In this document: piece after piece, positions 51,201-60,484 of the stretch | Layout of the letters: the number at the start of each line of letters is the position of its first letter | How positions within the stretch are numbered: position 1 is the stretch's first letter | Origin: Argopecten irradians | Lineage: Eukaryota; Mollusca; Bivalvia; Pectinida; Pectinidae | Assembly (NCBI RefSeq): GCF_041381155.1 | Contig: NC_091135.1 | Location: 69,738,418-69,802,417, forward strand | Length of the DNA stretch: 64,000 bases | Reading direction: 5' to 3' | Program-made: the position numbers and the translations under genes | The notes under the pieces: model-generated | Told to the model about the DNA's origin: nothing | What the model saw: only the letters and a program-made list of their open reading frames with translations | Database searches by the model: none

Positions 51201-54200
51201 TCAATGTACTAACCTTTATTTCTACTTCTCCCCTCTCCTCAATGTACTCACCTTTATATCTACTTCTCCCTCTCCTCAATGTACTAACCTTTATTTCTAC
51301 TTCTCCCTCTCCTCAATGTTCTAACCTTTATTTCTACTTCTCCCTCTCCTCACATGTCATCTACTCCTCTCCTCAATGTACTAACCTTTATTTCTACTTC
51401 TCCCCTCTCCTCAATGTTCTCACCTTTATATCTACTTCTCCCCTCTCCTCAATGTTCTCACCTTTATATCTACTTCTCCCCTCTCCTCAATGTTCTCACC
51501 TTTATTTCTACTTCTCCCCTCTCCTCAATGTTCTCACCTTTATATCTACTTCTCCCCTCTCCTCAATGTACTCACCTTTATTTCTACTTCTCCCCTCTCC
51601 TCAATGTTCTCACCTTTATTTCTACTTCTCCCCTCTCCTCAATGTACTCACCTTTATTTCTACTTCTCCCCTCTCCTCAATGTACTCACCTTTATTTCTA
51701 CTTCTCCCCTCTCCTCAATGTACTCAACCTTTATTTCTACTTCTCCCCTCTCCTCAATGTTCTCACCTTTATTTCTACTTCTCCCCTCTCCTCAATGTAC
51801 TAACCTTTATTTCTACTTCTCCCCTCTCCTCAATGTTCTCACCTTTATTTCTACTTCTCCCCTCTCCTCAATGTACTAACCTTTATTTCTACTTCTCCCC
51901 TCTCCTCAATGTACTCACCTTTATTTCTACTTCTCCCCTCTCCTCAATGTACTCACCTTTATTTCTACTTCTCCCCTCTCCTCAATGTACTCACCTTTAT
52001 TTCTACTTCTCCCCTCTCCTCAATGTACTCACCTTTATTTCTACTTCTCCCCTCTCCTCAATGTACTAACCTTTATTTCTACTTCTCCCCTCTCCTCAAT
52101 GTACTCACCTTTATTTCTACTTCTCCCCTCTCCTCAATGTTCTCACCTTTATTTCTACTTCTCCCCTCTCCTCAATGTACTGACCTTTATTTCTACTTCT
52201 CCCCTCTCCTCAATGTACTCACCTTTATTTCTACTTCTCCCCTCTCCTCAATGTACTCACCTTTATTTCTACTTCTCCCCTCTCCTCAATGTACTCACCT
52301 TTATTTCTACTTCTCCCCTCTCCTCAATGTACTCACCTTTATTTCTACTTCTCTCCCTCTCCTCAATGTTCTCACCTTTATATCTACTTCTCCCCTCTCC
52401 TCAATGTTCTCACCTTTATATCTACTTCTCCCCTCTCCTCAATTTACCTTTATATCTACTTCTCCCCTCTCCTCAATGTACTCACCTTTATATCTACTTC
52501 TCCCCTCTCCTCAATGTTCTAACCTTTATTTCTACTTCTCCCCTCTCCTCAATGTACTCACCTTTATTTCTACTTCTCCCCTCTCCTCAATGTACTAACC
52601 TTTATTTCTACTTCTCCCCTCTCCTCAATGTTCTCACCTTTATATCTACTTCTCCCCTCTCCTCAATGTTCTCACCTTTATATCTACTTCTCCCCTCTCC
52701 TCAATGTACTAACCTTTATTTCTACTTCTCCCCTCTCCTCAATGTACTAACCTTTATTTCTACTTCTCCCCTCTCCTCAATGTTCTCACCTTTATATCTA
52801 CTTCTCCCCTCTCCTCAATGTACTAACCTTTATTTCTACTTCTCCCCTCTCCTCAATGTACTAACCTTTATTTCTACTTCTCCCCTCTCCTCAATGTTCT
52901 CACCTTTATTTCTACTTCTCCCCTCTCCTCAAAGTAATCACCTTTATTTCTACTTTCTCCCCTCTCCTCAATGTTCTCACCTTTATTTCTACTTCTCCCC
53001 TCTCCTCAATGTACTAACCTTTATTTCTACTTCTCCCCTCTCCTCAATGTACTGACCTTTATTTCTACTTCTCCCCTCTCCTCAATGTACTGACCTTTAT
53101 TTCTACTTCTCCCCTCTCCTCAATGTACTGACCTTTATTTCTACTTCTCCCCTCTCTTCAATGTACTGACCTTTATTTCTACTTCTCCCCTCTCCTCAAT
53201 GTACTAACCTTTATTTCTACTTCTCCCCTCTCCTCAATGTACTCACCTTTATTTCTACTTCTCCCCTCTCCTCAATGTACTGACCTTTATTTCTACTTCT
53301 CCCCTCTCCTCAATGTACTCACCTTTATTTCTACTTCTCCCCTCTCCTCAATGTACTGACCTTTATTTCTACTTCTCCCTCTCCTCAATGTTCTCACCTT
53401 TATTTCTACTTCTCCCCTCTCCTCAATGTACTGACCTTTATTTCTACTTCTCCCCTCTCCTCAATGTACTGACCTTTATTTCTACTTCTCAACTCTCCTC
53501 AATGTACTAACCTTTATTTCTACTTCTCCCCTCTCCTCAATGTACTGACCTTTATATCTACTTCTCCCCTCTCCTCAATGTACTCACCTTTATTTCTACT
53601 TCTCCCCTCTCCTCAATGTACTAACCTTTATTTCTACTTCTCCCCTCTCCTCAATGTTCTCACATTTATATCTACTTCTCCCCTCTCCTCAATGTTCTCA
53701 CCTTTATTTCTACTTCTCCCTCTCCTCAATGTTCTCACCTTTATTTCTACTTCTCCCCTCTCCTCAATGTACTACCTTATTTCTCTTCTCCCTCCTCTAT
53801 TCCCTCTCCTCAATGTTCTCACCTTTATTCTCTTCTCCCTCTCCTCAATGTTCTCACCTTTATTTCTACTTCTCCCTCTCCTCAATGTTCTCATCTTTAT
53901 ATCTACTTCACCCTCTCCTCAATGTACTAACCTTCATTTCTACTTCTCCCCTCTCCTCAATGTACTGACCTTTATTTCTACTTCTCCCCTCTCCTCAATG
54001 TACAAACCTTTATTTCTACTTCTCCCCTCTCCTCAATGTACTAACCTTTATATCTACTTCTCCCCTTTCCTCAATGTACTGACCTTTATTTCTACTTCTC
54101 CCCTCTCCTCAATGTACTCACCTTTATTTCTACTTCTCCCCTCTCTTCAATGTATTAACCTTTATTTCTACTTCTCCCCTCTCCTCAATGTTCTCACATT

Positions 54201-54880
54201 TATATCTACTTCTCCCCTCTCCTCAATGTTCTCACATTTATATCTACTTCTCCCCTCTCCTCAATGTACTAACCTTTATTTCTACTTCTCCCCTCTCCTC
54301 AATGTTCTCACCTTTATTTCTACTTCTCCCCTCTCCTCAATGTTCTCACCTTTATTTCTACTTCTCCCCTCTCCTCAATGTTCTCACCTTTATTTCTACT
54401 TCTCCCCTCTCCTCAATGTTCTCACCTTTATTTCTACTTCTCCCCTCTCCTCAATGTTCTCACCTTTATTTCTACTTCTTCTCCCCTCTCCTCAATGTAC
54501 TAACCTTTATTTCTACTTCTCCCCTCTCCTCAATGTTCTCACCTTTATTTCTACTTCTCCCCTCTCCTCAATGTTCTCACCTTTATTTCTACTTCTCCCC
54601 TCTCCTCAATGTTCTCACCTTTATTTCTACTTCTCCCCTCTCCTCAATGTTCTCACCTTTATATCTACTTCTCCCCTCTCCTCAATGTTCTCACCTTTAT
54701 TTCTACTTCTCCCCTCTCCTCAATGTTCTCACCTTTATTTCTACTTCTCCCCTCTCCTCAATGTACTCACCTTTATTTCTACTTCTCCCCTCTCCTCAAT
54801 GTTCTGTATATCTACTTCTCCCCTCTCCTCAATGTATTAACCTTTATTTCTACTTCTCCCCTCTCCTCTATGTACTGACC
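33257..54880 (-). repeat. 21.6-kb minisatellite of a 38-bp unit derived from an exon end and its 5' splice site
   Basis: About 570 head-to-tail copies fill the phase-0 intron of the guanylate cyclase gene. On the gene's strand the unit is the last 30 nt of the upstream exon (coding IEERGEVEIK) plus the first 8 nt of the intron. The exon end at 54880 is itself the first unit. Each copy therefore ends in AAAG|GT. Four donor variants dominate: GTGAGAAC, GTGAGTAC, GTTAGTAC and GTCAGTAC. A second variable site gives AGAAATAAAG or AGATATAAAG. The strand is purine-rich. Irregular units cluster near 37.25, 40.35, 41.6-41.85, 43.85, 45.1, 46.9, 49.35 and 53.8 kb. Confidence 0.98.
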
Positions 54881-54971
54881 TTTATTTCTACTTCTCCCCT
54901 CTCCTCAATGTCATATTCTTTGAACATTTCCAGTATATCTTTGGTGGACTCAGATATGTGTATACAGAGTG
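54880..54971 (-). CDS. Receptor-type guanylate cyclase, penultimate exon (source of the 38-bp satellite)
   Basis: The minus-strand acceptor TTGTTTTGTAG and donor AAAG|GTCAGT bound 92 bp, entering in phase 1 and leaving in phase 0. With the G from the previous exon it reads A-LCIHISESTKDILEMFKEY, then DIEERGEVEIK. This is the family's L.IH.S..T...L segment and the EERGEVEIK that precedes GKG. The match shows this is conserved cyclase coding sequence. Its last 30 nt are identical to the satellite consensus, so the array was copied from the exon and not the reverse. Its own donor, GTCAGT, is a weaker match to the consensus than the GTGAGT found in many array copies. Cys occupies the position that is usually Arg or Lys in L.IH. 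Confidence 0.95.
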
Positions 54972-55953
54972 CTACAAAACAATAATGATATTATGTGTGA
55001 TACAGTCACTAAACTATATTCGCGCTAATTTGTGTTCAATAATTGTACTAATTGTCCCTTCCTACTGCTTTCATCGAGATGATACACTACACTCGTAATG
55101 AATAAGCCCCTTTTCACACATTCAAGGATGAGGCGACACGAACATCACCGGTCTGTGTACGCTTAATCAAGGTAATCTTCGCTTGTCTCCCGACAACCAA
55201 CCGAAATATGCCGGATGATTCATGGACATTCCGGAGCACTACGAATTGTGCCGGTCTTTACACGATTATTTTACGGATGAACCCGGTGTCGATACGGATA
55301 TTCACGGAAAATCACGATACTCAAACGTTATAGGTCAGTTATTACGGAAACACTCCGGGGGCAATCCGTAGATACTGTACCAGTGTTCTTCCGGAGGATA
55401 CTTCGAAACCAACAAGGATACTTTGTTACCTACACGGACATCTCAGATGTTACACGGAGATACGCTGATCGTTTACGAATCAGTACGGACAATTTCTATC
55501 CGTGTAGGTCCGGCGAAAATATTAAACACGTTTAATTATTCTCCCGGACCAGCGTTACCATGCCGGCCGGTTTGCGCTTCCGACCTATAGACGGAAGAGC
55601 TTCCGGTTTGATGGTCCGTGTTAATCCGGTGCCTCATCCTTGAATGTGTGACAGGGGCTGACAGACACCTGTCTCATCTGAGATCTCCTTAGATGTGTTT
55701 AAAACATTTATTTTTATACATGATGCCATCTGTGACAATGTTTAAAGCCCTCCTACCACTAAACGTAACATTGTAATCAGATCTTAATCTGGTGTCAATG
55801 ATATTCTAGTATACTCACGAATATTTATTTCATCGGACATACATTACCAATGAATAAGCTCACTGGCTATGTACACTAATAACACTATTATACCCAGATT
55901 TATCTACCAGGATAGCAAATCAATAGGTTTTAACTTGATTATGACTGAATTAC
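54972..55953 (-). other. Guanylate cyclase intron carrying a transposon
   Basis: This phase-1 intron of 982 bp holds the inverted-repeat element at 55106-55658. No array is seen at the upstream exon's donor (GTAATT), unlike the neighbouring exons. Confidence 0.85.
55106..55658. mobile_element. Non-autonomous DNA transposon with terminal inverted repeats
   Basis: The ends are inverted copies of about 28 bp: GCCCCTTTTCACACATTCAA then GGATGAGGC on the left, and GCCTCATCCTTGAATGTGTG then ACAGGGGC on the right. The interior of about 500 bp is rich in CCGGA and CACGGA words and has no long frame. No clear target duplication was found, so the superfamily is open. It lies in a cyclase intron. Confidence 0.8.
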
Positions 55954-56052
55954 CTTCGGATGTCGACTCCATCCTGGACGCAGTATTCACAGTGTCGCCA
56001 AACAGACAGTACCGAGGCATGGTCAGTCCGACCACTCCGGCCACAACTGACC
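55954..56052 (-). CDS. Receptor-type guanylate cyclase, catalytic exon
   Basis: The minus-strand acceptor TTTGAAG and donor GAAG|GTAATT bound 99 bp, in phase 1 at both ends. With the G of the previous exon it reads [20 protein letters not shown], then [13 protein letters not shown]. Family knowledge: the Cys of YCLFGD helps select guanine, and the Asn and Arg of TVNTASR bind ribose and stabilise the transition state. All are present, so the enzyme should make cGMP from GTP. The match to membrane (receptor) cyclases, [18 protein letters not shown], is better than to soluble ones. Confidence 0.97.
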
Positions 56053-56099
56053 CTTCAAACATATAACATACTGGTGTTTATGTTAAATTTCGAATGAGG

Positions 56100-56905
56100 A
56101 TAGGGAGACGGAACAGAACACACTAGCCAAATTAAATATAACGTTCCAGATTTGTTTATTCGTCCTCCTGTATGATCGGAATCAGGACTACTTCTCATTT
56201 GCTTTTTAACCTACCCCCTTTTCGAGCTGTCATTAAATTTGCATTTATGTTACAACAAGCCAATTCGTGGAATTTATATCCCCCGCTTTTGTTAATCAAA
56301 GGGACATAACTCCACCAAATAGGGTTCAATGAAAGTGCCGATCGAACTTAAACAAGGCCCCGAGACATTTAACCATATTATGAATTTAAAGTTTCGAGTA
56401 AATACGGTAATATTTGCGTGAGTTATCGAACGGAAACAGACGAAAATGGTGCTTTACGTAAATCAAAGGGTCATAATTCTGCTAAAAAGAGACCAATCAA
56501 AGTCACGATCAAACTTGGACAAGGCCTTGAGACATTTAACATGCAAGTAAGTAATTTTCGAGAAAATTCGGTAATATTATCGATAGTTATTAAACGGAAA
56601 CAGACGCAGATACTGTTTTTCGTTAATCAAAAGGCCAAACTCCGCAAAATAGGGTCCAATGAAAGTGCCGAGCGAACTCATCTGAGCCCTTGGAACATTT
56701 GACCATGTGATCGAGTTACAAAAAAAAATCGTTTCTGATTTGTGGCAGTTATTGCACGGAACCATGCGTTACAGACAGACAGACGGGCGGATGAACACAG
56801 GAACAGACCAAAATTGATACCCCCGTTTCCGAGAAAGCGGGGGATAACAAACGAATTGTTTACTACAAAGATATAAGGATAATTATCAAACCAATTACCA
56901 ACTTG
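56100..56905 (-). other. Guanylate cyclase intron, unique part
   Basis: The part of the phase-1 intron (56053-57670) before the 47-bp array. It holds two loosely similar segments with the words 'gagacattta' and 'tcaaagg..ataactc' (about 56280-56420 and 56450-56560) and ends in a GACAGACAGACGGGCGG stretch. This looks like an old repeat. No exon was seen. Confidence 0.5.
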
Positions 56906-56913
56906 GTTCGTAT

Positions 56914-57695
56914 TAGAATACCTAAGTGATAGCCGATCCGTATCTTTGATATGTTTGTTATAGAATACCTGAGTGAAGGGCGATCCGGATTTGATATAAT
57001 TGTTTAAGATTAACTGAATGAAAGTCGATCCGGGTCTTTGATATAATTGTTTCAGGAAACCTGAGAGAAGGCCGATCCGGATTTTTGATATGTTTGTTTT
57101 AGAATACCTGAGTGTAGGCCGATCCGGATTTTTATATGTTTGTTTTAGAATACCTGAGTGAAGGCCGATCCGGATTTTTGATATGTTTGTATTAGAATAC
57201 CTGAGGGGAGGCCGATCCGGATCTTTGATATGTTTGTTTTAGAATACCTGAGTGGAGGCCGATCCGGATCTTTGATATGATTGTTTTAGAATACCTGAGT
57301 GGAGGCCGATCCGGATCTTTGATATGTTTGTTTTAGAATATCTGAGTGGAGGCCGATCCGGATCTTTGATATGTTTGTTTTAGAATACCTGAGTGGAGGC
57401 CGATCCGGATCTTTGATATGTTTGTATTAGAATACCTGAGTGGAGGCCGATCCGGATTTTTGATATGTTTGTTTTAGAATACCTGAGTGGAAGCCGATCC
57501 GGATTTTTGATATGTTTGTTTTAGAATACCTGAGTGGAAGCCGATCCGGATTTTTGATATGTTTGTTTTAGAATACCTGAGTGGAGGCCGATCCGGATTT
57601 TTGATATGTTTGTTTTAGAAAACCTGAGTGGAAGCCGATCTGGATTTTTGATATGTTTGTTTTAGAATACCTGAGTGGAGGCCGATCCGGATTTT
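56914..57695 (-). repeat. 47-bp minisatellite derived from an exon end and its 5' splice site
   Basis: Sixteen intronic copies plus the exon's own copy. On the gene's strand the unit is the last 25 nt of the exon at 57671-57845 (coding KIRIGLHS) plus the first 22 nt of the intron, so each copy carries CACTCAG|GTATTC. Copies next to the exon are nearly identical. The three or four at the far end (56914-57070) are clearly degraded, for example with the donor context changed. This polarity suggests growth or correction at the exon side. Confidence 0.97.
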
Positions 57696-57845
57696 CAGAC
57701 TGGTGTCTGGTAGGTGTTTTATAGAAAATGACTTGACAGTGTCGCGGATCTGCAGGGACATCTGGGCGATATTGCTTGCGTGTAGACTTCCGTTCCGGGT
57801 GGGTAGTCCGGACACTACCATGTAGGCGTCGCCTATCGTCTCGAC
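57671..57845 (-). CDS. Receptor-type guanylate cyclase, catalytic exon (source of the 47-bp array)
   Basis: The minus-strand acceptor TTCCTGGAAG and donor CACTCAG|GTATTC bound 175 bp, phase 0 to phase 1. It reads VETIGDAYMVVSGLPTRNG through DTSLKIRIGLHS. Family knowledge: the Glu of VETIG recognises the guanine base and the Asp of GDAYM binds catalytic metal. Both are present. The exon joins perfectly to YK of the upstream exon and to GSVVAG of the downstream one. The last 25 nt, together with the donor, are the founder of the 47-bp array. Confidence 0.97.
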
Positions 57846-58080
57846 CTTCCAGGAATTATACAACAGAATTTAGTAAATTAAAGGGATTCTAAATGAAAAC
57901 TAAATAAAACCTCATAATCAGACATAACTGGAGAATGCGATGATAGTTGAACGTGCGAGTGAAATATACCGAATCACATATATATTAGGGCATATTTCGA
58001 ACAAGTAATCTGAACTCCACAATCATTGAACACATCATCATTATTAGATGATGGCAATTAAAAAATTCCGCAAATCTTAC

Positions 58081-58149
58081 CTTGTATACATCCAGTTTAC
58101 CGATTACTTCATCAAAGCGTGTGTATAACTCGTTCAGCAACGTAATCAC
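58081..58149 (-). CDS. Receptor-type guanylate cyclase, exon before the catalytic VETIGDAY segment
   Basis: The minus-strand acceptor TTTATTCAG and donor AAG|GTAAGA bound 69 bp, phase 0 at both ends. It encodes VITLLNELYTRFDEVIGKLD-VYK, the family's LLNDLYTxFD...DVYK helix. The intron to the next exon is 235 bp and has no array. Upstream exons (the DIVGFT metal site, dimerisation helix, kinase-homology domain and receptor) were not found and must lie beyond 64 kb or be hidden by the retroelements. Confidence 0.95.
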
Positions 58150-58770
58150 CTGAATAAACAAATATCATCATAACAGATTGTATACTAGTGTGTTTAACAT
58201 GTATTATTTACTAAATAGGACACGTCATGATCAGGCGATTACGTCTCATTTGTAAGTAACTGGGGAAGATATTGAAACGTACGTTTTTGTCAGATCCTAT
58301 GATTTTATTTTGTTACTGCATTATTGTGGATAACAAAAGACCTGGAATGTCTGTTACCATAATATGATAAATGAATTATATTCCAAATGTTTGTATGTTT
58401 AAATAGGTCACACAAAATTAAGCAATCTAATCGAGGAGGCATTGATGTCAATCGAACACCATGTTCCGGTACTGAGGATACTGTTATGTATATCAGAACT
58501 GTGCGGACAATAAATACTTCTGGTATGTATTTATGTGTGATCCGTAATTTGGATATCCGCGAATCATATATGACTGTACTTAAATTTTAATATCGCGGTG
58601 TACTCAATCCGTGTTCCGTTCCACAAGTTAAGTGAGGGATTCGGAGAAAATCACGGTCTTCACGAGTTGTCTGAGGACTCTTTGTAAACACGTGGTCAGC
58701 GCATATTGTTCTACAGGCTGCTGTGGTATGATGTAGACGTTCCTCCGAGAACCTTCAACTATGACCAAAA
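58150..58770. other. Cyclase upstream intron, no exon found
   Basis: A plus-strand frame at 58387-58590 ends GMYLCVIRNLDIRESYMTVL, loosely like an immunoglobulin strand. It lacks splice sites or a wider domain, so I do not call it a gene. Words shared with the 55-kb transposon (such as 'atcacggtcttcacgag') suggest transposon-derived sequence. Confidence 0.35.
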
Positions 58771-59082
58771 CAAGCGTGAATCGTTATGGCTGGGTCACCT
58801 AACTAAAGGACAGCGTGAATCGTTATGGCTGGGTCACCTAACTAAAGGACAGCGTGAATCGTTATGGCTGGGTCACCTAACTAAAGGACAGCGTGAATCG
58901 TTATGGCTGGGTCACCTAACTAAAGGACAGCGTGAATCTTTATGGCTGGGTCACCTAACTAAAGGACAGCGTGAATCGTTATGGCTGGGTCACCTAACTA
59001 AAGGACAGCGTGAATCGTTATGGCTGGGTCACCTAACTAAAGGACAGCGTGAATCGTTATGGCTGGGTCACCTAACTAAACT
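58771..59082 (+). repeat. 39-bp tandem array, 8 copies
   Basis: Eight copies of a 39-bp unit (CGTGAATCGTTATGGCTGGG, then TCACCTAACTAAAGGACAG) are almost identical; one copy has CTTTA for CGTTA. The period is a multiple of three, and the plus strand is open across the array, reading RESLWLGHLTKGQ repeatedly within a 128-codon frame from 58706. I see no family match, so coding is doubtful. On the cyclase strand each unit has TTAG|GTGACC, a weak donor-like word. Confidence 0.95.
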
Positions 59083-59134
59083 TCGCATGTAAAGTAACGA
59101 CCGATTCGTCGGTCCATCGTTGATTCGTTCCATG

Positions 59135-59586
59135 TAATGTCCATAGAAAGTGAAAGAACAGATCTACTTACACCATGACGTGTAGTTCAAAGTGAGCTTT
59201 TGTCTTTAACCACCGTGCCTGTCTCCGGCACTGACACGTGTCTGTTCCAGTATATTATTCTACAACCTGCATAACGAACATGTTTGAAAGATTTCTACAT
59301 CTAGTGTAACCTGCGTCTGCATTGTTACCTGGACACGTAAGTACTCTAATTTGTATTGGACCCACGCGTCGCGACGTGACACTCTACTAAAAGTCATCCT
59401 GTATGTGCTATTTGAATGTTGTTATATATCCGTTGACGCGGACGGTTCACTCAGGAAGGTTCCATGTCGTAATTAATATAGAGATAGACTTGTATGAATC
59501 ATTTTTTTCTGTATAGACACCTCATTAAATGTATTAACGCTACCATGAAGGTTTTTAAGTATTAATTTATTTCGCTCAGCATTACA
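59135..59586 (+). mobile_element. Putative 5' LTR of a Ty3/gypsy-like element
   Basis: Non-coding sequence that ends ATTACA directly before TTGGTGGCAGCGG (59587-59599). That position and sequence fit a tRNA primer-binding site, as in other Mag/Ty3-type elements. The left edge is a guess, because no 3' LTR is present in the window for comparison. Confidence 0.4.
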
Positions 59587-60484
59587 TTGGTGGCAGCGGT
59601 GTTTTTGACTTACATATTGAACGTATATCCGTACTCTGGTTGTTTTGATATCGCACTGTGAAATGAATGATGCAAAAGTAACTCTTATGAAAAACTACAC
59701 TCGTATCCAGATATTCGCCAAGAGTTTAAATCTCAAAATAGTCGAAAGGCAGAAAAGGAGGCCCCGACACGACAAGGCCTTTGGGACTACCGTTGTCTGA
59801 ACAAATGAATAGCACTCAATGTCGTATCGACGAGGAGATCCGTAAACGACGCGAGGAGCTGGCCAGAGAAACACAAAAGGCGAAGGAAGGTGTGTACGCC
59901 GGAGCAATTCCGACATACACGGATGGATATCGGATCAACTCTCGGATCACGATAGAGTGGATGAAAATATCAAATCAACGGATTTCTCACTACCGGCACC
60001 ATTACAATAGATCTAACGGAAGAAGCAAACTACGGATCAAATCAGACAAGAACGAGGGAGAGATTCATGGATGACGGAAAAGATCAAGCGGGAAGCAGAT
60101 CCAAACGGAGTCGGAGCCGGGGGTAAGGACAACCTGGGTAGATTGAAACAATCGGCTGAAGATGCGGCAAAATCCGTACCGGATCACCAGATTTCGTCGT
60201 ATGGTCGGATTAAATCCGTAGCGGATGGGAGGGATTTGCGAATACCACCGCAGCATACGATCATTCCGAATATGGGGATCGAATCCGAGCCGGATCTTGC
60301 TGGTGAATCCGACCAATATTATTCCTCGGAGGGACCGGGAGGGGACATGCTATCCCAAGGAAGAGCTTGCACTGAGTAAGCGGAAGAGTATTCAGACGCG
60401 GATTCACGGAAGGGAACAAATGCGTCTAAATACGCGTCGGACCGCCGGATCAAGGTCGGATCAGCTCGTCGGATCAAATCCAAA
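59587..60484 (+). pseudogene. Decayed 5' part of retrotransposon gag
   Basis: After the presumed primer-binding site, three overlapping frames (from about 59663, 59781 and 60071) each carry charged, Gag-like sequence, for example EEIRKRREELARETQKAKEG and KSVADGRDLRIPPQ, and end at stops. This is best read as one gag leader region broken by frame shifts. It precedes the intact gag core in the same orientation. Confidence 0.5.

Noticed and set aside
33363..54985. Dozens of plus-strand open frames up to 420 codons with a repeating FSPLFLLLPSPQCSHLYFY-type sequence
   Set aside because: They are a by-product of the 38-bp satellite: three units make 114 nt or 38 codons, and the pyrimidine-rich strand lacks stops except in units with TAA or TGA at the variable site. 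The gene here runs on the other strand, where the array is intron.
33257..57695. CRISPR array
   Set aside because: Units are directly contiguous with no unique spacers, and the locus is a eukaryotic gene.
58387..58590. Immunoglobulin-like coding exon
   Set aside because: Only a short YLC-type similarity, no disulphide partner or splice sites, and shared words with a nearby transposon.
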